A stretch of DNA of 8,013 bases from Thermoplasmatales archaeon ex4484_36 (GTDB lineage Archaea; Thermoplasmatota; Penumbrarchaeia; Penumbrarchaeales; EX4484-36), in contig NJDV01000013.1 of the NCBI GenBank assembly GCA_002254765.1, forward strand, positions 1 to 8,013, given 5' to 3'. This document shows, one piece after another, positions 1 to 5,934 of the stretch. The position numbers were made by a program, and so were the translations under genes. The notes under the pieces are model-generated. The model ran no database searches. It worked only from the letters and a program-made list of their open reading frames with translations, and was not told where the DNA came from. Numbering within the stretch: position 1 is the stretch's first letter; the number at the start of each line of letters is the position of its first letter.

Positions 1-322
1 ACCTCGGTGTAGGAGGCGAACTCCTCCCCGCCGAAGTAGTCGAAGTCCATTTGTGCGTCGGAGGGGTCGGCGGGGTCCATTTCGTGTTCCACTTCCCATC
101 CGTCTGGGAGGCCATCGGAGTCTGAGTCAGCGTTATTGGGGTCAGTTCCTGCTGAGAACTCCTCCACGTTGGTGAGGCCGTCGCCGTCCATGTCGGCGTT
201 GGCATCGGATGAGTCGAATCGGATGAGTCGAAGGGGTTGAGGGCGTACACCATAGTGGTGATGCCCAGGGTAAACATGATGGCTCCTATTACCAAGCCAA
301 GAAACAGCTTTCTGCTCTCCAT
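1..322 (-). CDS. Secreted calcium-binding TSP3-like repeat protein, 5' part, frameshifted
   Basis: This gene starts at the ATG at 322-320 and runs off the left window edge, so only its N-terminal part is seen. Residues 1-27 ([17 protein letters not shown] onward, ending VYA) form a hydrophobic signal peptide or anchor with a plausible signal peptidase site after Ala27. A [28 protein letters not shown] pattern then matches thrombospondin type 3-like calcium-binding repeats, as found in many archaeal surface proteins. The two parts are in different frames: a 14-bp tandem duplication at 204-232 adds a non-multiple of three. With one copy removed, the signal peptide runs straight into ...[16 protein letters not shown].... 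As written, the ATG frame instead reads a Ser/Thr/Pro-rich stretch without stops to the edge. The start is supported by GGTGA four bases upstream. The role is probably at the cell surface, with partner and substrate unknown. It could be a pseudogene, a phase-variable gene or a sequence error. Confidence 0.72.
   Translation of the reverse strand, partial: MESRKLFLGLVIGAIMFTLGITTMVYALNPFDSSDSTHPMPTPTWTATASPTWRSSQQELTPITLTQTPMASQTDGKWNTKWTPPTPPTHKWTSTTSAGRSSPPTPR
204..232. repeat. Perfect 14-bp tandem duplication causing a frameshift
   Basis: The unit atcggatgagtcga occurs twice in direct succession (204-217 and 218-231), and base 232 begins a third match. It lies inside the repeat-protein gene, just after the signal peptide. 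Fourteen bases is not a multiple of three, so two copies put the signal peptide and the calcium-binding repeats in different frames, and one copy restores a single frame. Confidence 0.95.
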
Positions 323-325
323 ATC

Positions 326-331
326 ATCACC
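326..331 (-). promoter_or_regulatory. Shine-Dalgarno site of the TSP3-like gene
   Basis: On the minus strand GGTGAT is followed by GAT and the ATG at 322. It is a perfect match to the archaeal 16S rRNA 3' end (AUCACC). The spacing of GGT to the start (six bases) is identical at the other two genes in the window, which supports this start codon. Confidence 0.75.
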
Positions 332-380
332 TTCTATGACTTTTAGCAACCTTGACTGTGTCTTACTTATGCTCCAGGCA

Positions 381-396
381 GTATATTAACGTTTTT
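381..396 (-). promoter_or_regulatory. Putative TATA box with A-rich BRE for the TSP3-like gene
   Basis: On the minus strand an A-rich run (AAAAAC) leads into GTTAATATAC, which fits an archaeal BRE plus TATA element. Transcription would begin about 25 bases downstream, near 360, giving a leader of about 38 bases before the ATG at 322. This is assigned by eye; a second AT-rich stretch at 453-467 is an alternative. Confidence 0.4.
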
Positions 397-452
397 GTCA
401 CATGTGGCGTGGTTTTATCCTTTGCCTGGGCTTTCCCCCCATTCCATCTGGC

Positions 453-467
453 GTATAAAAATATTTT
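453..467 (-). terminator. AT-rich tract after the helicase stop, possible oligo-T terminator or TATA box
   Basis: Eight bases past the helicase stop codon (TAG at 477-475) the minus strand reads AAAATATTTTTATAC, with five T in a row at 461-457. Oligo-T runs terminate archaeal RNA polymerase, so this may end the helicase transcript. The same TTTTTATA could serve as a TATA box for the downstream minus-strand gene, with a start near 430 and a leader of about 100 bases. No hairpin is evident. The rest of the 323-474 spacer holds no gene that I can support. Confidence 0.3.
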
Positions 468-474
468 GGAGTGG

Positions 475-3400
475 CTACACCCTGAACATATAGTCCCGCA
501 TGCGGGCCATTACCTCCCCCAGCGACACCCTTCCGCTACCGAGAACTTTCACGTCGGTTATCTCGCTCCCCTTCTTCTTCATTTTAACCGCAGCTACAAG
601 CTCCTCGTCCCGGAATACAGGGTAGAGGTAATCATCCCCGAAAAGCGCCTTCACATCAGAGCGGAAGTAGCCGAACAGCCTATCCCGGGGGGAGATTATG
701 ACTATCTGTCCGTTAGACGGAGGTGTTTCATCGTTCTCTCCCACCCATAAAATTCCCCTCTCACCTACATAGGGCCTGAGGACTCCCAGTTGGGAATAGA
801 GCTTCAAGGAATCCCTTATAGCATAACTGTTCACTGAAGGCCCTAGATATCCCTTCAACCTCTCCATTCTGAAGGGGGTGATGTGAAGCAATTCGTTCAG
901 CAGGAGAGCACGTATGGCTCCTTCCCGGGGAATGCTCTCCTCCGGCAGTCTCAGAAAGTGCCCGTAGGAGTCCCTGTAGAGGAGTCCCTCTCTCATTAGC
1001 TCTTCCAAGACGTCTTTAACTCTCTGGGAGGGAAGAGTGCTTCTGGCCTTCACCTCCTGCAGGGAGAGGGTCTTACCCTTTCTGAAGAGGCCCAATATGG
1101 CGAGCCCTTCCTCATCTGGTTCTTCACCGAAAACACTTCTGTAGAGGAGGGCGTGATGGATGGTCCCCCAAGCCTGATAACCAGGGAAGAAATATCCTTT
1201 GAGAAGTCCGTGTTCTCTGGCGAGCTCCTTCAATGTGTAAAAGATCCTTGGGCGGCCGGTGTACTTGACCTTGGGAGGGGGGGAGGTGATAATAGAGAGA
1301 GCCTCTTGGGGCTTATCGACCATAAGTCTCGCTGCCTGAATGAGCCTATTTCCGGCTGTCTCAAGGGCTGCAATAGCCGATGGTGGATGAGCAGCCTCGA
1401 AATAGACGCTCCCCAGCCTTGAGAGAACCTCCCAATCGTCCCGTATGTTCCCCCAGATGAGAAGAAGCTCTAAAGGAGACCTCACATGATATGGTTTGAG
1501 AAGCCTCTGTCGCCTCAGAATAGAGGGGACCTCAAGCCGGAGGAGCTCTTCCGAAATCTCACCTGCTACAGGGCCCCGGGCCCAGGTCTTTCCGTATAGC
1601 TTAAAGCCTATACTCTTAAGGTACCGCTTCAGGGGCGGATAGATTTCATCCCCCTCAAGTCCAAGTGCCTTCTGAAGCGTTACTATGAAGTGAAAATTCA
1701 TCTCTAGATATCTAAGCGGAGTTTGAAGAGCCTCCATAACCTCTTCTGTCAGGCTGAGGTCGTAGATGTCTAGAGATTTAATATGAATCCCGTCCGCCAT
1801 GACATCCACGTTGAGGTGTCCTACCACCTCCCCCCCCTTCACAACACTTATAGAGAACTCACCGTAGCCCCGGGGGTGGGATGTGTGATACGTCCTGAGA
1901 AGGGGATCTGTTCCCACGTAAGCTCTACACTCCTGCCGGGGCTTGAACCTTTCAAATTCCTCCCTCCAGCCTGGTGGGCCGTATACAGGGAACACCCCAC
2001 CCCCCTCTACCATAGCTACCTCCACCTTGTTCTCTCTGATGAGGGAGTGAAGAAGAACCCTCACCCTTCCTGAGTCCATACCCAGCAGGCTTGAGATCTC
2101 CTTCTCCCCAAGGGGCCCCAGATTCCCTAGGATTTCAAGGAGCGCCTCCCGTGCCACATCCTCCTGATCATCCTCCTCAAGAACGCGGCCCCCGGTGTTT
2201 GTGAAAAGAAGCGTGGGCTTGAGTTGCCCCCTTTTGGCCGTGAGCTCCCGGTAGAAGGCGTCCGGTCTGGTGACAAGTCCCGCCTCCTGCAGGAACATTA
2301 GGATGTCCTCCGCCCTCTTTGAGAGTAACTTAAGGTGTCTTCCCAGTTCCCAGTGGTTTGAAATGCGTCTCATCTGGAGGATCCTAAGTGCCCTCCTGTG
2401 AAGGGGGCCAAGGGAGGGGGGACCCCTCAGGGCGATCACCTTTCCCAGCTTGCCCCTATGGGTGTATACCGTGAGGCTTCCCCAGACAATGGGTAGGAAC
2501 TCCTCCGCCTTAAGAAGCTCAACGAGTCTGGGGGGGGTCATCCCGGGGAGGCGGCAGAAAACCTCATAAGGGCTGTGGAAGCCCCAGAACCTCTCCACGT
2601 AATCGTTTAAGGTTTCGATACCCCTGTCGGCCCTGCAGAACCTGTACCTGTTGAGCTCCTTGAGGGATATGGCCCCCCTGAAGGCCCTCCCTCGCTCTGG
2701 GGGGAGGACATACGCCCTCTCCCCCCCTGGAAGCTCCATAATGTATAACTCTCCGCTCTCCTCAAGCTCTGAGACGGCATCAGAGAGCTCTTTGATATCT
2801 ATGGGCAGGAGTGTTCCCAAGACGCTATCTTTGAGCAGTGAGAGTCTGCTAGAGTACCAGAGGATCGCCCTCCGCAGGGCTTCTCGCACCTCTGTGATCT
2901 CAACCCTTCCTCTCTTCCCGGGGGTCGCTAGCACAAATCCCATCTCCTTAGCCATATCGGGTTTTACCTCTGCGCCCCGAAATGCCTGCATCCAGATATC
3001 CTCAAGCCCCGGGGGAAGTATGAGGAGAGAGTCTTCAAGAGGAAGGGCCTGCGGCATCTTGCCAGCATATTTCAACTCCCTTACCAGCATTTCAACATCC
3101 CTTTGAAGGCCTGCGCTGCCCTTCAGCAGGCTGAGGGGTAGGTTAATTGGGGCAGGGGGATCTCCACTCTTTACGGATTTTAAGAAGCTCTCGAGGAGCC
3201 CCTTCACGATGTCAGCATCCACCCCTCCCTCCGCCGTATCTGGCCCCCTCCTTTTCACCCTAGGGGTGATCTCCTCAACTGCCGTCTCCTCCGTGACAAA
3301 GGAGAAGACCTCCTTAAGAAGGGGTGAGGGTGGGACGGCTTCCGCGATTTCTAGCAGTTCCTCTCTCACCCCCTCTATAAAGGAACGGGCACTCTGAAGG

Positions 3401-5778
3401 TCGTAGGTCCTGCTTAGGACCTCCTTCTCCGCCTCTTCTTTGAGGGCCCTCCCCACCTCCTTGAGGGCCCCGCTGTCAATCAGTGCCTTCAGGTTCTGGA
3501 AGTCCCTCATTATCTTTCTGGGTCCAACGCTGCGTCCCCGATAGGATTTCAGGAGAAACTGGGAGCGGAACAGCACATCCCGGAGCCGTATGGAGTAGGC
3601 CTCCTCCTCGCGGAGCCCTTCCTTGAGGACTTCCACAACATACTCCTCTTTAGCCATGATTTCTAGGGGGGAGGGGAGGCCCCCGGGGAGTGTAAGGAGT
3701 ACCCCGTCGTCGGAGGCAGATGTTCGGGCGAGATAGCCGAAATTCCTGCGGTAGACGAACCGAAGGATATGGGAAAGTGCCCTCATAGCAGGTAGGGTGG
3801 ATGGGTGATAGATAGCAAAAGAGCCCCTGTGAGGGCCGCCAACCCTCTCGTAGATCACTCTCCCCGCAGTGGGTATGGCGTTGTGGTTGTATAGTGATAA
3901 TATGTAGTGAAACATCTGCTGGGCGGCCTCCTCCGTGAGGTAGAACCTCCTGCGAATCTTCTCTAATAGGGGCTGCCACCTTTCCCCCCCCTCCCCTCCT
4001 TTTGCTAGGACCTCCTCAATGGACTTCTTCAGCCATATAAGAACCTCGGAGAGGGTCTCCGCCACATCCTTCGGCCTTGAGGGGACTTCACCTGTCCATC
4101 TTGGGGCGAGGGCAAGCAGTCCCTCCACCTCCCTTACGATAACCCTCCTTCCTCTTGTCTCAAGGAGCTGATATGTTTTTCCACCCAGCATGAAGACGTC
4201 ATAGCGGCTTAGCCTCTCGACGAATTCCCCTGAAAGCTCACCCACCTTCCTTGAAGGGGAGGATGTATAGACGGAGTATTTTATGTCAGGAACTATTGTC
4301 CCCACGTTGGTGTAGAAGATGTGGTGAAATCCCCTCTTCACGGTCACCCTCCTCCCATCTGTAAGCTCAAAACGGTTTATTAGGGAGGGGGAGAGGGTAG
4401 AGAGGGAGGCCAGATCCTCCACAATGGCCTTCAGACGGGAGAACTTGACCCGTCGAAAAGGATAGGCACTCCTCAGAACGTTGTAGATATCCTTCAGCTC
4501 GCTGATACCCCCTATTGCCATACCTGTAACCATCTGGATTGCCACATCCCAAGGCTCTTCAGGGATTGAAAAGTCCTCTATCTCTCCCCTGCTAGCCATC
4601 TCCACTATTGCCGATATTTCAAGGAGTTCATGGGGGGTGCGAGCCATTATAATTCCTTTGCTTACCCCCCCCAGGCGGTGGCCTGCCCTCCCTACTCTCT
4701 GAAGAAGAGTGGAGGGCGCCACAGGGGAGGAGACCTGGACAACAACATCCACCTCTCCAATGTCAATCCCCAGCTCAAGGGAGGTAGAGGTGACTACTGC
4801 CTTCAGCTCACCCCTTTTGAGGAGGGTTTCCACCTCCTCCCTAACCTCTCTGGATAGGCTTCCGTGATGAGGGTAAAGGTCGGTGAACCCCATCCCTTTG
4901 AGGTAGTAAGATATCTCTTCCGCCTCCCTGCGGGCCCCCGTGAATATAATGGTCACCTTGTGGCTGTTGATGACATCCCCGATCTCTCGCAGCAAGTCGT
5001 TCCAGGAGGGGGTGTAGCGTACCTCAAAAGAGTACTGCTTCTCGATCCCCCCTTCTATAATCTCCCCGAACTTCCATCTGCTTCCGCTGTAGCCCAGCAG
5101 GAAGCGTAAGGCCATGCGGGGGCGGGAGATGGTGGCTGAGAGTCCTATCCGGAGGGGTCTTTCCTCAGCAATCCTTTCAAGCCACTCTAATGTAACGGAG
5201 AGCATGGTGCCTCTTTTGTTTGGCATCAGGCTGTGTAGCTCATCAACGATTACGTACTTCACTCCCTTCAGGTATTCTCTGTGGGAGGAGGAGAGCATGA
5301 GAACAAGGCTCTCAGGGGTTGTTATGAGTATGTGTGGGGGCCGGCGGAGGTGCCTCTGTCTCTCGCTCAAGAGGGTGTCTCCGGTCCTTATAGAGACCCT
5401 TATCTCCTGAAGCTCGGTCCCCTCCTCCTCAGCGTATCTGTAAACGCTCTGCAGTGGCTCGGTGAGGTTCTTCCTTATGTCGTTTCCAAGGGCTTTTAGA
5501 GGAGAGACGTACACACAGTAAGTCTTCGGCTGAAGTTTTCCTTCTCTAGCCTCCTTGATAAGTCGGTCCAGCACAGTCATGAAGGCGGTGAACGTTTTCC
5601 CACTTCCTGTGGGGGAGACCACAAGAACGTCCCGCCCCTTCTCTAGTGCTTGAAAGGCCTTCCTCTGGCTTTCGGTGGGGCTGGGGAAGTGCTCCCTGAA
5701 GTACCTCGCCAGGAGCGGATCCAGCCTGTTCCAGAAGTCTCCCTCCAGGTTCCCCTCCACGGCACTCCTTTTCATCAT
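475..5778 (-). CDS. lhr: Very long Lhr-family SF2 helicase with AlkZ-like C-terminal extension
   Basis: This intact 1767-residue protein is an ATP-dependent helicase of the Lhr family. Characterised members move 3' to 5' on single-stranded nucleic acid, unwind duplexes including RNA:DNA hybrids, and act in DNA repair or RNA metabolism in the cytoplasm. RecA domain 1 has the Q-motif region (31-42), Walker A SPTGSGKT (55-62), RTGDT (131-135), TTPESL (153-158), Walker B DELH (179-182) and SAT (214-216). RecA domain 2 has HHGSLSR (304-310), STSLELGIDIG (331-341) and QRVGRAGHR (360-368). The Lhr-specific parts follow: PWDVAIQ (409-415), a beta module GELSGEFVERL...LGG (513-533), and the DEAD/H-associated region to about 850. 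Residues 870-1767 form an extension with several winged-helix-like segments and AlkZ-like beta segments near 1290-1345 and 1693-1745. Archaeal Lhr cores are usually near 900 residues and bacterial full-length forms near 1500, so this one is long. The first of two ATGs is chosen because GAGGT lies six bases upstream. The gene stands alone on its strand, divergent from the protease gene. Confidence 0.95.
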   Translation of the reverse strand: MMKRSAVEGNLEGDFWNRLDPLLARYFREHFPSPTESQRKAFQALEKGRDVLVVSPTGSGKTFTAFMTVLDRLIKEAREGKLQPKTYCVYVSPLKALGNDIRKNLTEPLQSVYRYAEEEGTELQEIRVSIRTGDTLLSERQRHLRRPPHILITTPESLVLMLSSSHREYLKGVKYVIVDELHSLMPNKRGTMLSVTLEWLERIAEERPLRIGLSATISRPRMALRFLLGYSGSRWKFGEIIEGGIEKQYSFEVRYTPSWNDLLREIGDVINSHKVTIIFTGARREAEEISYYLKGMGFTDLYPHHGSLSREVREEVETLLKRGELKAVVTSTSLELGIDIGEVDVVVQVSSPVAPSTLLQRVGRAGHRLGGVSKGIIMARTPHELLEISAIVEMASRGEIEDFSIPEEPWDVAIQMVTGMAIGGISELKDIYNVLRSAYPFRRVKFSRLKAIVEDLASLSTLSPSLINRFELTDGRRVTVKRGFHHIFYTNVGTIVPDIKYSVYTSSPSRKVGELSGEFVERLSRYDVFMLGGKTYQLLETRGRRVIVREVEGLLALAPRWTGEVPSRPKDVAETLSEVLIWLKKSIEEVLAKGGEGGERWQPLLEKIRRRFYLTEEAAQQMFHYILSLYNHNAIPTAGRVIYERVGGPHRGSFAIYHPSTLPAMRALSHILRFVYRRNFGYLARTSASDDGVLLTLPGGLPSPLEIMAKEEYVVEVLKEGLREEEAYSIRLRDVLFRSQFLLKSYRGRSVGPRKIMRDFQNLKALIDSGALKEVGRALKEEAEKEVLSRTYDLQSARSFIEGVREELLEIAEAVPPSPLLKEVFSFVTEETAVEEITPRVKRRGPDTAEGGVDADIVKGLLESFLKSVKSGDPPAPINLPLSLLKGSAGLQRDVEMLVRELKYAGKMPQALPLEDSLLILPPGLEDIWMQAFRGAEVKPDMAKEMGFVLATPGKRGRVEITEVREALRRAILWYSSRLSLLKDSVLGTLLPIDIKELSDAVSELEESGELYIMELPGGERAYVLPPERGRAFRGAISLKELNRYRFCRADRGIETLNDYVERFWGFHSPYEVFCRLPGMTPPRLVELLKAEEFLPIVWGSLTVYTHRGKLGKVIALRGPPSLGPLHRRALRILQMRRISNHWELGRHLKLLSKRAEDILMFLQEAGLVTRPDAFYRELTAKRGQLKPTLLFTNTGGRVLEEDDQEDVAREALLEILGNLGPLGEKEISSLLGMDSGRVRVLLHSLIRENKVEVAMVEGGGVFPVYGPPGWREEFERFKPRQECRAYVGTDPLLRTYHTSHPRGYGEFSISVVKGGEVVGHLNVDVMADGIHIKSLDIYDLSLTEEVMEALQTPLRYLEMNFHFIVTLQKALGLEGDEIYPPLKRYLKSIGFKLYGKTWARGPVAGEISEELLRLEVPSILRRQRLLKPYHVRSPLELLLIWGNIRDDWEVLSRLGSVYFEAAHPPSAIAALETAGNRLIQAARLMVDKPQEALSIITSPPPKVKYTGRPRIFYTLKELAREHGLLKGYFFPGYQAWGTIHHALLYRSVFGEEPDEEGLAILGLFRKGKTLSLQEVKARSTLPSQRVKDVLEELMREGLLYRDSYGHFLRLPEESIPREGAIRALLLNELLHITPFRMERLKGYLGPSVNSYAIRDSLKLYSQLGVLRPYVGERGILWVGENDETPPSNGQIVIISPRDRLFGYFRSDVKALFGDDYLYPVFRDEELVAAVKMKKKGSEITDVKVLGSGRVSLGEVMARMRDYMFRV

Positions 5779-5784
5779 CTATCA

Positions 5785-5789
5785 ACCTC
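5785..5789 (-). promoter_or_regulatory. Shine-Dalgarno site deciding the helicase start
   Basis: The minus strand reads AGAGGTTGATAG directly before ATGATG. GGT ends six bases before the first ATG (5778) and nine before the second. The other two starts in the window have exactly six, so the first ATG is preferred. Confidence 0.6.
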
Positions 5790-5842
5790 TTTTTCTATCT
5801 ACACGTTTCCAGTGTCCAAAATTAGGAATAAATCTGAGTAAA

Positions 5843-5860
5843 GGAAATAAATTTTGTGGT
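5843..5860 (-). promoter_or_regulatory. Putative helicase promoter (TATA-like)
   Basis: On the minus strand ACCACAAAATTTATTTCC contains a BRE-like CAAAA followed by TTTATT. Transcription would start about 25 bases downstream, near 5825, leaving a leader of about 45 bases. A second AT-rich stretch, GATTTATTCC at 5824-5833, could instead give a leader of about 20 bases. Assigned by eye only. Confidence 0.35.
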
Positions 5861-5863
5861 AAG

Positions 5864-5875
5864 TTGTCACGACAA
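5864..5875. promoter_or_regulatory. Small palindrome between the divergent promoters, possible operator
   Basis: TTGTC-AC-GACAA is a perfect 5-bp inverted repeat with a 2-base centre. It sits just upstream of the helicase TATA-like element and about 16 bases upstream of the protease TATA element. This is a typical place for a dimeric regulator to act on one or both genes. With short arms in an AT-rich region it could also be chance. Confidence 0.28.
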
Positions 5876-5884
5876 TTGGTGCGC

Positions 5885-5900
5885 ACAAATACTTTTAATA
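5885..5900 (+). promoter_or_regulatory. Putative BRE/TATA promoter of the CPBP protease gene
   Basis: ACAAATACTTTTAATA reads as an A-rich BRE-like segment followed by TTTTAATA at 5893-5900. Initiation about 25 bases downstream of the box centre falls near 5920. That leaves a leader of about 15 bases before the TTG at 5935 and places the GTG at 5917 at or upstream of the transcript start. Confidence 0.5.
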
Positions 5901-5925
5901 AACGGGGCAGGATACAGTGAATGAA

Positions 5926-5930
5926 GGTGA
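5926..5930 (+). promoter_or_regulatory. Shine-Dalgarno site deciding a TTG start
   Basis: GAAGGTGAGAAC precedes the TTG at 5935. GGTGA followed by four bases and then the start codon matches the arrangement at the TSP3-like gene (GAAGGTGATGAT before ATG). This is the main reason for choosing TTG over the in-frame GTG at 5917, which lacks a comparable site. Confidence 0.65.
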
Positions 5931-5934
5931 GAAC

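Noticed and set aside
352..750. Plus-strand ORF of 132 codons across the helicase 3' end and the spacer
   Set aside because: Most of it lies antisense to conserved helicase C-terminal sequence, it shows no recognisable domain, and it has no GGTGA-type site before its start. It is a shadow ORF.
475..1900. DNA glycosylase activity of the helicase tail
   Set aside because: The AlkZ-like resemblance is structural in style. I could not locate a convincing Q-aliphatic-D/Q catalytic motif, so glycosylase activity is not claimed.
2651..3106. Plus-strand ORF of 151 codons, Ser/Leu-rich
   Set aside because: It is fully antisense to the helicase. The Ser/Pro-rich composition is what antisense reading of Glu/Arg/Leu-rich codons produces.
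3650..3979. Minus-strand ORF of 109 codons rich in Pro, Arg and Gly
   Set aside because: It overlaps the helicase in another frame on the same strand, within a conserved Lhr region, and has no domain of its own.
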